A DNA stretch of 64,000 nucleotides from CAXBNB01 sp040151475 (GCF_040151475.1 NZ_JBDKWG010000151.1:1-64000), one strand, 5' to 3'. Shown: positions 16,422 to 24,894, counted from the first letter of the stretch. The notes: generated from the sequence alone by a model not told the origin. Program-made: numbers and translations.

Positions 16422-17846
16422 ATGAAAAAAATAGCAATTATAATACTACTACTTCTGGGAATTCAAAACATTGGCTTCTCACAAAGCCTGGAAGAATCCT
16501 TGGAGATAGCTGCTGAAAACAATCCGGAGCTTAAAGCCTATTTCAATGATTACCTGGCGGCACTGGAACAAGTGCCGCAGGTGGGCACTTTGCCGGATCC
16601 GGAATTGAGCATAGGCTTTTTTATCCAGCCTATGGAACGATTCATGGGCAACCAGCAGGCAGACATTCAACTGATGCAGATGTTCCCTTGGTTTGGGATG
16701 CTGAAAACCCAAAAGGATGAAGCCAGCAAAATGGCATTGGCCCAATACGAAGTATTCCAGGATGCTAAAAACCGTTTGTTTTTTCAGGTAAAAAACAACT
16801 GGTACGAAATGTACCGCCTGGAGGAGGACATCAGGATCACGGAGGAAAACCTCGAAATCCTGAAACAGTATGAGCGACTGGCACTTATCCGTTTTCAGAG
16901 TGCAGGTACAGGGGGTGGTTCAAGTTCTTCCGGTATGTCGGGGAATGCTACGATGAGCAGTGGTAACTCCACCTCATCAACATCTTCTACTGGTGGTATG
17001 GGAGGAAGTATGAACAGTGGTTCTACAAGTAAAAACAGCGCAAAGAGTAATTCTTCGATGAACTCATCCGCATCAATGGGCGAGGGTAAATCTGGTATGA
17101 GTGATGTGCTTAGGGTAAGGATCGAAATCAAGGAGCTGGAAAATACACTGGCTCTACTAAGAGATTCCAGGGTACCACTTGTCGCAGAATTCAACCAACT
17201 CCTCAACCGTAACATCGATGAGCGTGTGTCACCAGTGGATTCACTGACTGATACAGCACTGCCTTTGGAACGATTGGCAATACTGGACAGCATCACCCAA
17301 AACAACCCGATGCTGAAAATGCTGGATGCCGAGGAACAGGCGTATGAAGCACAAAAGAAAATGGCCAGACTGGAAGGCAGACCCATGCTGGGGGCTGGGG
17401 TAAACTATATCCCTTTTTCTCCACGAATTGAAGATGGTATGCCAATGGGTGGCAATGACATGGTGATGCCTATGATCAGGTTAACCATACCCATTTACCG
17501 TAAAAAGTACAATGCCTTGCAAAAGGAGGCGGAGCTAAGGCAATTGGCAGTGCAGCAACGAAGAGAAAACACGGTCAACCAACTCTCAACGCAATGGTCA
17601 AGCGCCATGCGTGACCTGGATGATGCAAATAGGAGAACAAGGCTGCACAGAGAGCAAACCGATCTGGCAAAGCAAACCCTGAACCTGCTGATGACCAGCT
17701 ACGCTACGGATGGTCGGGATTTCGAAGAAGTATTGCGTGTGCAACAGCAGCTTCTCGACTATCAACTCAAGCTGATCGCAGCAATTGTGGATCAGCATAT
17801 TACAATAGCGGTGCTGGAAAATCTGGCAGCAATAGAACTGAATTAA
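16422..17846 (+). CDS. cusC: CusC-like TolC-family outer-membrane efflux protein
   Basis: The 474-residue protein has a signal peptide (to GFSQ) and two TolC-type repeats (about 25-245 and 250-470) with long helices, LAIAAENNPEL-like starts and a final TIAVLENLAAIELN. It would form the outer-membrane duct of the Cus pump. Residues about 162-225 are a low-complexity Gly/Ser/Met insert (GGGSSSSGMSGNATMSSG and on). It interrupts the RFQSAG...SDVLR motif, which in TolC proteins is the periplasmic tip that meets the adaptor. The insert holds about nine methionines, fitting Cu(I)/Ag(I) contact. It directly follows cusA. Confidence 0.9.
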   Translation: MKKIAIIILLLLGIQNIGFSQSLEESLEIAAENNPELKAYFNDYLAALEQVPQVGTLPDPELSIGFFIQPMERFMGNQQADIQLMQMFPWFGMLKTQKDEASKMALAQYEVFQDAKNRLFFQVKNNWYEMYRLEEDIRITEENLEILKQYERLALIRFQSAGTGGGSSSSGMSGNATMSSGNSTSSTSSTGGMGGSMNSGSTSKNSAKSNSSMNSSASMGEGKSGMSDVLRVRIEIKELENTLALLRDSRVPLVAEFNQLLNRNIDERVSPVDSLTDTALPLERLAILDSITQNNPMLKMLDAEEQAYEAQKKMARLEGRPMLGAGVNYIPFSPRIEDGMPMGGNDMVMPMIRLTIPIYRKKYNALQKEAELRQLAVQQRRENTVNQLSTQWSSAMRDLDDANRRTRLHREQTDLAKQTLNLLMTSYATDGRDFEEVLRVQQQLLDYQLKLIAAIVDQHITIAVLENLAAIELN

Positions 17847-17936
17847 ATGGTGATCAAAAATTTTAAAACGATGAAATCGAGCATGACCAAAATGACGCCC
17901 AAAGGCATGAATTTACCTATGCGAGATTCCATCTGA
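17847..17936 (+). CDS. possible 29-aa methionine-rich peptide between cusC and cusB
   Basis: An ATG abuts the cusC stop codon (TAA-ATG) and opens 29 codons ending in TGA. The peptide has six methionines (positions 1, 9, 13, 16, 21, 25) and several lysines but no Cys and no signal peptide. Its location, between the duct and adaptor genes, is where E. coli has cusF, which binds metal through methionines. Short length means chance is a real alternative; coupling to cusC and the Met spacing are the only support. Confidence 0.35.
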   Translation: MVIKNFKTMKSSMTKMTPKGMNLPMRDSI

Positions 17937-17961
17937 CCTATAAAAAATAAATTATAAACAG

Positions 17962-19746
17962 ATGAAAGAATTAATTAAAAATAAGAAAGTCCTCCTGACC
18001 GTGCTTGTAGCATTTATGCTTGGGGGCACTATAGGCTGGCTGGCAAAGCCATCTCCAAGTCCATCGGAGACCGAAGAAGCTGTTCATGTACATGATGAAG
18101 ATTCTGATCAAATATGGACTTGCTCCATGCACCCACAGATACGGCTTTCAGAACCGGGCAGTTGTCCAATCTGCGGGATGGACCTGATCCCAGCTTCAAG
18201 TAAACGGTCTGCTGCCTCGGCCAGTCCACTTATGCATGAGATGACACCCGAAGCAGTGGCCATGGCCAATGTCCATACTTCCCTGGTTACAGGAGTATCT
18301 CCTGAAGGGGAGCTTTTTCTAACCGGAAAAGTGAAAGCCGATGAACGCCAACTGGCTTCTGTCACGGCCAAATTTCCGGGACGTATCGATCAGCTTTTTG
18401 TCAATTTCACCGGCCAGGTTGTCCGGCAGGGCGAAAGGTTGGCCACCATTTATTCACCCGAGCTGGTTACAGCACAAAAGGAACTTTTGGAGGCTGCTTC
18501 TACCAAATCCACCTATCCCGAACTTTATCAGGCAGCCAGGGAAAAACTGCGCTTATGGAAACTTAATGAGAAGCAAATTGACGATCTTGAAGGTTCTGGA
18601 AAAGTGCAGGATCAATTTGATGTGCTGGCCGACAAAAGTGGTATTGTAACCCAGCGGAATATTTCAGTTGGTGATTATGTGAACACTGGATCAGTTTTAT
18701 TTGATATAGTTGACCTGAACCGGGTATGGATAATGATTGATGCGTATGAATCCGATCTCCCATTTGTAAAAATCGGTGATGAGGTCAACTTTACCGCAGC
18801 AGGCATTCCCGGAGAGACCTTTAAAGCTAAGATTACCTACATAGATCCGGTCATAAATTCTTCAACCCGTGCAGCCTCTGTGAGGGCTGAGGCCTCCAAC
18901 AGCAACGGAGAGCTGCGACCTGAAATGTTCATCAACGCCAGGGTGCGGACCACTTTACGCAAAGGGCAATCCTCTTTGGCCATAACTCGCACCGCTCTGC
19001 TTTGGTCGGGCAAGCGCTCCATTGTATATGTCAAGGTACCCGACACAGAATTCCCTACCTACGAAATGCGTGAAATCACCATTGGCCCACGTATGGGCGA
19101 AATGTGGCTGGTGGAAGCCGGACTGGAAGCGGGTGAAGAGATAGTGACCAATGGAGTATTTGCCATCGATGCGGCTGCACAACTTTCCGGAAACTACAGT
19201 ATGCTCATGCGTCCGGATGTGAAAACCATGGACGTACCACAGGCTTTCAGGGAACAAATCACAGCGCTGGCCGATGCTTATTTCAAAGTAAAGAATGGTT
19301 TGGTCGCTGATGATCCAAAGGCTACACAATCCGCATTGGAACAGTTGGAGGCAGCTTTGGACCAGATTGACATGGCCGGGCTGAAAGGCCAGGCACACGA
19401 TCACTGGATGGCTTTGAAACAGAAGTTTTCAGAAGCAACTAAAATGATGCAGGATGAAGAAAACCTCGATGGCCTGCGGCAACACTTCTCTATGCTTTCA
19501 GAAAACATGCTGGAGGTGACCGAATCCTTTGGATTGCAAAAAGACAAAGTGTACAAGGACTTCTGCCCAATGGCTTTCGACAATAAGGGCGCATTTTGGC
19601 TCAGTGAATCGGAAGAGATTCTCAACCCCTATTTCGGTGAGGCTATGCTTTCCTGTGGGGAAGTAAAAGAGACGTATCTCAAAGGTCAAAAAGTCTTTGA
19701 GGATGGAGGGCCTGCCAAGCAAGCAGCCAGTGGACATAACCATTAA
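17962..19746 (+). CDS. cusB: CusB-like RND periplasmic adaptor with metal-binding and DUF3347 ends
   Basis: The 594-residue protein has an N-terminal membrane anchor (about 8-28). Residues about 51-79 (WTCSMHPQIRLSEPGSCPICGMDLIPA region) are the heavy-metal-binding domain with CSMHP and CPxCGM. The membrane-fusion core (about 90-410) shows lipoyl, alpha-hairpin and beta-barrel parts (LFVNFTGQVVRQGERLATIYSP, VWIMIDAYESDL). The C-terminal 170 residues contain a DUF3347 domain (YKDFCPMAFDNKGAFWL... NPYFGEAML). It links CusA and CusC across the periplasm and can receive Cu/Ag. Two small membrane/secreted accessory genes follow closely. Confidence 0.92.
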   Translation: MKELIKNKKVLLTVLVAFMLGGTIGWLAKPSPSPSETEEAVHVHDEDSDQIWTCSMHPQIRLSEPGSCPICGMDLIPASSKRSAASASPLMHEMTPEAVAMANVHTSLVTGVSPEGELFLTGKVKADERQLASVTAKFPGRIDQLFVNFTGQVVRQGERLATIYSPELVTAQKELLEAASTKSTYPELYQAAREKLRLWKLNEKQIDDLEGSGKVQDQFDVLADKSGIVTQRNISVGDYVNTGSVLFDIVDLNRVWIMIDAYESDLPFVKIGDEVNFTAAGIPGETFKAKITYIDPVINSSTRAASVRAEASNSNGELRPEMFINARVRTTLRKGQSSLAITRTALLWSGKRSIVYVKVPDTEFPTYEMREITIGPRMGEMWLVEAGLEAGEEIVTNGVFAIDAAAQLSGNYSMLMRPDVKTMDVPQAFREQITALADAYFKVKNGLVADDPKATQSALEQLEAALDQIDMAGLKGQAHDHWMALKQKFSEATKMMQDEENLDGLRQHFSMLSENMLEVTESFGLQKDKVYKDFCPMAFDNKGAFWLSESEEILNPYFGEAMLSCGEVKETYLKGQKVFEDGGPAKQAASGHNH

Positions 19747-19749
19747 GAG

Positions 19750-19881
19750 ATGAAAAGTTGCTGTAAAACCGGAGATGAAAAAGCTCCTTCAACAATAAAA
19801 AAATGGGTCAGCCGGATGGTCTGGGGAGTAGTCATTCTTCTGGTCACTGGTTTAGCCCTGATTCAAGTATTTAACCTTTAA
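19750..19881 (+). CDS. 43-aa CC-motif single-pass membrane peptide
   Basis: ATG 19750, four bases after the cusB stop, opens 43 codons ending TAA at 19881. The peptide begins MKSCCKTGDEKAPS, then a basic stretch and one strong membrane helix (MVWGVVILLVTGLALIQVF). A vicinal CC pair near the N-terminus in a metal-efflux operon suggests soft-metal binding on the cytosolic face. It lies 12 bases before the DUF3347 gene, so all three are likely co-transcribed. I do not recognise a named family, but its composition and placement argue strongly that it is real. Confidence 0.65.
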   Translation: MKSCCKTGDEKAPSTIKKWVSRMVWGVVILLVTGLALIQVFNL

Positions 19882-19893
19882 ACAAATAGAAAA

Positions 19894-20406
19894 ATGAAAA
19901 AAACAATGATCATGCTATGCCTGGCTTTAGTAAGCTGGGGAGCAACCGCACAACATGACCATGCAGCGCATGGAGCACAAACGAGCAGTCAAAAGATGGA
20001 ACCAATGTTCAAAGACAAGGCATTAGGTTCTTCCTACACACAGTACATCACTTTGAAGAATGCTTTGGTGGCGTCTGATTTTCAGAAAGCAAAATCTGCT
20101 TCTGAATCTTTGGTGAAAGCCATTCACAATGTAAAAGGCAGTGATAAAGTCCATGCAGAAGCGGCCAAAGTTGCCGAGTCAGCTACTCTGGAAAACCAAC
20201 GCAAGGCATTTACAGCGTTGAGCAATGAAATGGCCACTTTGGTGAAGGGTGCTGACATCAGCATGGGTGAACTCTACCTGGAATACTGCCCCATGGCCAA
20301 CGGCAACACCGGAGGCTATTGGCTATCCAACGAAAAGGAAATCCGCAACCCCTACTTCGGTGACAAAATGCTGAAGTGCGGGAGCGTAAAAGAGACGATT
20401 AACTGA
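19894..20406 (+). CDS. secreted DUF3347 protein
   Basis: The 170-residue protein has a signal peptide (to ATAQ), a short His-rich mature start (HDHAAHGA) and a DUF3347 domain from about 40 to the end. The conserved end YLEYCPMANGNTGGYWLSNEKEIRNPYFGDKMLKCG closely resembles the C-terminus of the CusB protein just upstream, so the two domains are paralogous. The CPMA and MLxCG motifs supply Cys/Met ligands that suggest periplasmic copper or silver binding. It probably works as a soluble metallochaperone for the Cus pump (inference). Confidence 0.85.
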   Translation: MKKTMIMLCLALVSWGATAQHDHAAHGAQTSSQKMEPMFKDKALGSSYTQYITLKNALVASDFQKAKSASESLVKAIHNVKGSDKVHAEAAKVAESATLENQRKAFTALSNEMATLVKGADISMGELYLEYCPMANGNTGGYWLSNEKEIRNPYFGDKMLKCGSVKETIN

Positions 20407-20482
20407 CCCTAGTTTTGGCATAAGGGATTGGGTTCACTATAAGCTGAGCCCGATCCTGACACCAGGCACAAATCAATCAGAA

Positions 20483-20935
20483 ATGAAAAAGAACATCATT
20501 TTCAGTATAATATTCCTGGGAGGAATACTGCTGGCCGCACAGGGCCTCTTGGCACAGCCAAGTAGCAAGACAGAGCAACGCCTTATTCATATCAATGGAA
20601 AAGGCGAGGTATCGGATGACCGAGGCACCAAACTCGGATACATCAGCAAGGAAGACATAGTTTTCAACAATCAGAATCAAAAGCTGGGCTTTATCAAAAA
20701 TGGTAAAGTGTATGATGCTGAAGGTAACTCCTTAGGTAAGGCCAAAAAAGATGGTCGCTATTACAACAATGATGGAGTCTTCATTTTGAATACCAAAGGG
20801 ACTGATGATACCTGCGAAATCCTGGATCCGGAAGGTCACAAGCGAGGGACAGTTCATAAAAACTATAAACTTCATGCGTGTGCTGCGCACTGTTTCTTCT
20901 TGGAACAGGAAATGAAAAAAGAGGAAGATAAGTAA
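20483..20935 (+). CDS. secreted beta-flower-like protein with terminal Cys
   Basis: The 150-residue protein has a signal peptide (to LLAQ). It is followed by short repeated strands of the form G-x-V-x-D-x-x-G-x-x-L-G-Y/F-I (NGKGEVSDDRGTKLGYI, NQNQKLGFIKNGKVYD, AEGNSLGKAKKDGRYYN), which I recall as the five-fold beta-flower type. The C-terminal part has C112 and the HACAAHCFF cluster, possible metal ligands. It follows the DUF3347 gene in the same direction, so it may be another envelope component of Cu/Ag tolerance. No enzymatic motif is seen. Confidence 0.6.
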   Translation: MKKNIIFSIIFLGGILLAAQGLLAQPSSKTEQRLIHINGKGEVSDDRGTKLGYISKEDIVFNNQNQKLGFIKNGKVYDAEGNSLGKAKKDGRYYNNDGVFILNTKGTDDTCEILDPEGHKRGTVHKNYKLHACAAHCFFLEQEMKKEEDK

Positions 20936-21030
20936 AATTAAAGCCCTGTTGGAGAGTGGCCTTTATGCTGGTGTTGTCTTGCATGCAATCCGGCCGCCAC
21001 TCTTCAATCAGGCACCAAACTCTAAATGCG

Positions 21031-21468
21031 ATGAAGAAGAGAACTCACAACGATAGTCCAAAGGTGACAACCAAAGACAAGTTAATGGCATATCTAACAT
21101 TATTTGCTCTGATTGTAGTAGTTACTGTAGCGGTATTTTGGATTCAAGGTTACCACATGGGCTCATCAGTTAGTCTAACCAGTGATGAGATAAAGACCCC
21201 AGTTGACCCAAGCTTGGTATGTATGGTCAATGACGCCTATATGGGTGTAGCCCAAATTCCGGTACCTGTAAATGGCAAAACCTACTACGGCTGTTGCCAG
21301 GGATGTGTTGATAAGCTCAACAATCTGGAAAGTGCAAGGATCGCCATTGATCCGTACAGTGGTAATCCTGTAGATAAATCGGAGGCTTACATCGTGCTGA
21401 TGAACCCGCAAGGTGCAGTTGCCTACTTTGAATCAGAGATTAATTACAGCGCATTTAAGAAAAACTAA
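21031..21468 (+). CDS. membrane-anchored YHS/TRASH-like Cys protein
   Basis: The product has 145 residues from ATG 21031 (MKKRTHNDSPKV); upstream in-frame ATGs from 20956 give a poorer N-terminus. One membrane helix (about 20-40) is followed by a periplasmic domain with VCMVNDAYMGVAQIPVPV and TYYGCCQGCVDKL. The pattern C-M-V-x-(D/N)...Y-x-G-C-C-x-x-C resembles the YHS/TRASH metal-binding domains seen in copper operons. The rest (SGNPVDKSEAYIVLMNPQG) is a short alpha/beta tail. It likely binds Cu or another soft metal at the inner-membrane surface. Confidence 0.6.
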   Translation: MKKRTHNDSPKVTTKDKLMAYLTLFALIVVVTVAVFWIQGYHMGSSVSLTSDEIKTPVDPSLVCMVNDAYMGVAQIPVPVNGKTYYGCCQGCVDKLNNLESARIAIDPYSGNPVDKSEAYIVLMNPQGAVAYFESEINYSAFKKN

Positions 21469-21492
21469 AAACAATCCTTTAACCCAAAATCC

Positions 21493-21957
21493 ATGAAATT
21501 GAAACTGCTTTTTTTAGGTCTTGCTGCCATAGTGGCCGTGAAGACTCAAGCGCAACAGTCGGATGAAATTAACCAGGTAAAACAAGTACTGGAATCATAC
21601 AAACAGGCCATTGAAAGCCTCGACACAACGGGCACGGGTAATTTATTTGTATCACAATCAATTGTTGTTGAATCAGGCAAAGTTGAAGGCCGATATCAGG
21701 ACTATCTGGCCAACCACCTGGGCCCGGAGCTCCATCATTTCGAATCTTTCAAGTTTAGTGACTATGAAGTAGCCATTGAAGTCGCTTTGCCATTTGCCTT
21801 TGCTACTGAAACCTACAAATACACCATTGTGCTAAGCAAGGACAAGTCAGTTATTGAGCGAAAAGGAGTTGCCTCCAGCATTTTGAAAAAAGAAAACGGT
21901 CAATGGAAAATATGGCAAACCCATTCGTCAGCAAGAAAACCACAGACCAATCATTAA
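21493..21957 (+). CDS. secreted nuclear-transport-factor-2-like (SnoaL/DUF4440) protein
   Basis: The 154-residue protein has a signal peptide (to TQAQ) and an NTF2-like cone fold. VKQVLESYKQAIESLDTTGTGNLFVSQSIVVESG opens the domain, and ERKGVASSILKKENGQWKIWQTHSS is the classic DUF4440 ending. Two His residues (HLGPELHHF) in the middle are possible ligands. Such proteins bind small molecules or act as scaffolds. In this operon it is one of several exported accessory proteins with no proven role. The 24-base gap from the previous gene indicates co-transcription. Confidence 0.75.
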   Translation: MKLKLLFLGLAAIVAVKTQAQQSDEINQVKQVLESYKQAIESLDTTGTGNLFVSQSIVVESGKVEGRYQDYLANHLGPELHHFESFKFSDYEVAIEVALPFAFATETYKYTIVLSKDKSVIERKGVASSILKKENGQWKIWQTHSSARKPQTNH

Positions 21958-21970
21958 CCAACTAAATAAT

Positions 21971-22663
21971 ATGACAATGAAAAATACTCTAAAAGCAGTT
22001 GTATTGGTACTATTCACTATTACAACCGTATCGGCACATGACGGCCACAAAAGCAAACAAGACAGTATCGCCCAACAAGCGGATACCGTGATGAATGCTC
22101 ATTCCACCGAAGAAGAGCATACAGACCACACCCGTATCAGCGAGGCAGACAGCCACGATGCACATGCACAAGATGCACACCACGAAAAAAAGGTCACCGC
22201 AGACCTGGCCGATTTCCCTACAATCCATCCACTGATTGTCCATTTCGCTATCGTATTGTTGATAGTGGGAGCCATTCTGGCGGTTGTCAACATCTATTTC
22301 ATCAAAAAGGAATTGGCGTGGACAGCCTTTGCCCTGGTGCTGGTAGGTTTTATTGCTGCGTACTTGGCCGGCAGAAACTTCCATCCGCATACGCACGGAC
22401 TAACCGAACATGCCAAGCTCGTGCTGGAACAACACGACTTCTGGGCTGACTGGACAATCAATCTTGGATTTATCGGCTTGCTATTGCAAGGAATCAACCT
22501 GTTCATTTTCCAATCAAAAAGATGGGCTATGGCTATTGTGGCAGTTGTGTTATTGAGCGCAGCTTATGCCGTGGCACAGGCAGGACATTACGGAGCACAA
22601 TTGGTACACATAGAAGGTGTAGGGCCGGAAGGTAAATTTTTGGAATTGGAACATGGACATTAA
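21971..22663 (+). CDS. His-rich membrane protein with DUF2231 domain
   Basis: The 230-residue protein has a signal peptide (to VSA), a His/Asp-rich periplasmic segment (about 22-75, with many H-x-D/H repeats), then a DUF2231-type membrane domain with four helices. Typical features are the start FPTIHPLIVHFAIVLLIVG and the ending HYGAQLVHIEGVGPEGKFLE. The conserved His in HPLIVHF and YGAQLVHIEGVG suggest heme or metal ligands in this family. The His-rich leader fits binding of Cu, Zn or Ni. It lies 13 bases after the previous gene. Confidence 0.8.
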   Translation: MTMKNTLKAVVLVLFTITTVSAHDGHKSKQDSIAQQADTVMNAHSTEEEHTDHTRISEADSHDAHAQDAHHEKKVTADLADFPTIHPLIVHFAIVLLIVGAILAVVNIYFIKKELAWTAFALVLVGFIAAYLAGRNFHPHTHGLTEHAKLVLEQHDFWADWTINLGFIGLLLQGINLFIFQSKRWAMAIVAVVLLSAAYAVAQAGHYGAQLVHIEGVGPEGKFLELEHGH

Positions 22664-22682
22664 CTGATTTTAAATCACCTGT

Positions 22683-23585
22683 ATGCCCGGATTGTTTTTT
22701 GATTCGGTACTTACCTGTCCGGTATGCGGCCAGCAGCAGGTTCGCAGAATACCTTATAACGAGCAGCTAAATAGCTTCTATTGTAAGGGCTGTGAATGTA
22801 AGATTACTGTTCAGGGTGATCAGTGTTGTATTTTTTGTGCATTTGGTTCACATAAATGTTTGGTCTACCAAGGCTGGGAGAAATTAGAACAAAAACAATT
22901 GAGAGAAAAAATGAACCATGATGAACATAAGTCTGAGAAGAAATTCATCCCCGCACTCGGGTATGATTTTCTTACAGCATGGTACGATGCTACCATACGC
23001 ATCACCATGCCGGAAAAGAAATTTAGAAACGAGTTAATTAACCGTTTAAAACCCGAACCTCTGGAGCAAATTTTTGAATTTGGTTATGGTACAGGAGCCA
23101 ATCTGGCGATTGCCTCTTCACGGTCTCCCAACTCTTCATTTTTCGGATTGGACATTGACCCAAAGGTACGGGAGATCGCCTTTTCAAAGCTCAAAGGCAA
23201 AGACATTCTGGTTGAACTCCAACTCTACAACGGTGATATTTTCCCGTATGACGATGCTGTTTTTGACAAGGCCTACAGTTGTCTGGTATTTCACCAATTA
23301 GATGATGAAACAAAAGCGCATTGTTTAAGGGAAATCTATCGGGTTCTAAAGCCTGGAGGCAAGCTCATCATAGGTGATTGGGGCAAGGCAAAGAACCGAT
23401 GGATGCGCACAGTTTTTTACACCGTGCAGCTTCTGGACGGTTTCAAAACCACCACGGCCAATGTAAAGGGCTTGCTGCCGGATTACATCCGAGAGGCAGG
23501 GTTCACAGATGTGAAGCAGACTGGCTTTATTAATACCCATATAGGTACATTTTGCTATTACGAAGGGATAAAGATTAAAAAATGA
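22683..23585 (+). CDS. GDCCxxC-like domain fused to a SAM-dependent methyltransferase
   Basis: The 300-residue protein has two parts. Residues 1-65 copy the layout of the GDCCVxC protein at 9598-9810: CPVCGQQQ, then CKGCECKI, then GDQCCIFCAFGSHKC. Residues about 95-300 form a class-I methyltransferase: IFEFGYGTGANLAIA is the SAM-binding motif I, FFGLDIDP motif II, DAVFDKAYSCLVFHQLDD motif IV, and LREIYRVLKPGGKLIIGDWG the following strand. There is no tri-cysteine pattern of ArsM in the catalytic domain. The fusion suggests methylation of a thiophilic metal(loid) held by the N-terminal cysteines, or of a linked small molecule. The substrate is unknown. Confidence 0.75.
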   Translation: MPGLFFDSVLTCPVCGQQQVRRIPYNEQLNSFYCKGCECKITVQGDQCCIFCAFGSHKCLVYQGWEKLEQKQLREKMNHDEHKSEKKFIPALGYDFLTAWYDATIRITMPEKKFRNELINRLKPEPLEQIFEFGYGTGANLAIASSRSPNSSFFGLDIDPKVREIAFSKLKGKDILVELQLYNGDIFPYDDAVFDKAYSCLVFHQLDDETKAHCLREIYRVLKPGGKLIIGDWGKAKNRWMRTVFYTVQLLDGFKTTTANVKGLLPDYIREAGFTDVKQTGFINTHIGTFCYYEGIKIKK

Positions 23586-24295
23586 AACGAAACAGAAACT
23601 ACTACATCCGAAAAATACACCGGTATCTGGGGCTATTTATTGGCATTCAGTTTATAGGATGGACGATCAGTGGCCTCTATTTCAGTTGGACGGATATTGA
23701 TGAAATTCATGGAGATCAGTTCCATGGTGAGCATGTCATGACGCATTCACCCCGGAACTTGATCAGTCCGGCACAATTGGATTCAACGCTTGGTATTTCA
23801 TCCCTTGAGCTTCGCTACATCAATCACCAACCGCATTATTGGGTCAACGATAGCCTGCTTTACAATGCCCTGACTGGGCAAATCATAAAGGGCATAACCG
23901 AAACGGAGGCGGCCGAAATCGCACAGAACCATCTTGTAAAAAACCTGGAAATCCTGAAAACAGAATGGATTACTGAAACCGACAACCATCATGAATACCG
24001 TGGCAGGCCGCTACCAGCCTGGGCTGTCCACTTTGATCATCCCGACAAACTGGTAGCATACATAGATGCCTCCAATGGCCGCTTTGAGCGGGTAAGGCAC
24101 AGCAGTTGGCGCTGGTTCGACTTTCTTTGGATGTTTCACACCATGGATTATGCCGGGCGGGACAATTTCAACAATTGGCTGCTCAGGGCATTTTCAGTCT
24201 TTGGCCTTTTTACGGTGCTATCAGGCTTTACACTTTACGCAGTATCCTCTAAAACTTTCTTAAAAACCACTTCAAAACTTAAAAAGAAAAAATGA
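23582..24295 (+). CDS. PepSY-type membrane protein
   Basis: The 237-residue protein starts with an ATGA overlap with the methyltransferase gene. A first membrane helix (IHRYLGLFIGIQFIGWTISGLYFS) is followed by a periplasmic domain with PepSY features (ITETEAAEIAQNHL, LVAYIDASNGRFERVRHSSWRW), and a last helix (FSVFGLFTVLSGFTLYAV). HRYLG and WMFHTMDY carry His residues like those of PepSY-associated heme/iron-reductase-like membrane proteins. It may move electrons or metal at the inner membrane. It is also coupled by an ATGA-type overlap to the next gene. Confidence 0.75.
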   Translation: MKRNRNYYIRKIHRYLGLFIGIQFIGWTISGLYFSWTDIDEIHGDQFHGEHVMTHSPRNLISPAQLDSTLGISSLELRYINHQPHYWVNDSLLYNALTGQIIKGITETEAAEIAQNHLVKNLEILKTEWITETDNHHEYRGRPLPAWAVHFDHPDKLVAYIDASNGRFERVRHSSWRWFDFLWMFHTMDYAGRDNFNNWLLRAFSVFGLFTVLSGFTLYAVSSKTFLKTTSKLKKKK

Positions 24296-24876
24296 TGAAC
24301 AAACTGATTTACACACTTGCACTGGGATTGCTGATCGCATCCTGCCAAAACAAAAAAAGCGAACACGGTGAGCATGAGCACCATCAGCCGGAAAAAGCAC
24401 CTACTGAACAATCGGACAACTCGAAAAAGAGCATTCCTCAGGAAGCGCATGGCAATGTGGGTAATGCCCATGTTTCTATTAACTACCATTCACCAGCCGT
24501 TAGAGGTAGGGTCATTTGGGGAGGCTTAGTACCCTATGATGAGGTTTGGGTAACCGGGGCACACAGTGCCACCACGATAGAATTTTCCAAAGTAATCCAA
24601 ATCGAAGAAACTACGATCCCAAAAGGAAAATATGCGTTCTTTACCATTCCCGGACAGGAACGCTGGACATTGATCCTGAACAAAAACTGGGAGCAGCACC
24701 TGGCCGATGATTACGATCAGGCCGATGATGTCATCAGGATTGAGGTAACACCGGAAACGGGAATGCCACTTACCGAACGGCTAACTTATACCATTGAAGA
24801 TAAGGGAGAAGGCTCAGGTGCTATCCGCATGTCATGGGAAAAGCTCAGTATTTCCCTTCCCTTTAAAACAGATTAA
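24292..24876 (+). CDS. DUF2911 lipoprotein
   Basis: The 194-residue protein is a lipoprotein (lipobox LIASC) with a short His/Glu linker (EHGEHEHHQPEKAP) and a DUF2911 domain from about 55 to 190. Characteristic wording is HVSINYHSPAVRGRVIWGGLVPYDEVWVTGAHSATTIEFSK and WTLILNKNWEQ. DUF2911 domains are usually secreted and of unknown function in Bacteroidota. The His-rich linker and its place directly before the copper ATPase argue for a periplasmic copper role. It overlaps the previous gene by four bases. Confidence 0.85.
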   Translation: MMNKLIYTLALGLLIASCQNKKSEHGEHEHHQPEKAPTEQSDNSKKSIPQEAHGNVGNAHVSINYHSPAVRGRVIWGGLVPYDEVWVTGAHSATTIEFSKVIQIEETTIPKGKYAFFTIPGQERWTLILNKNWEQHLADDYDQADDVIRIEVTPETGMPLTERLTYTIEDKGEGSGAIRMSWEKLSISLPFKTD

Positions 24877-24894
24877 CCACTAAAAATTTTACTC

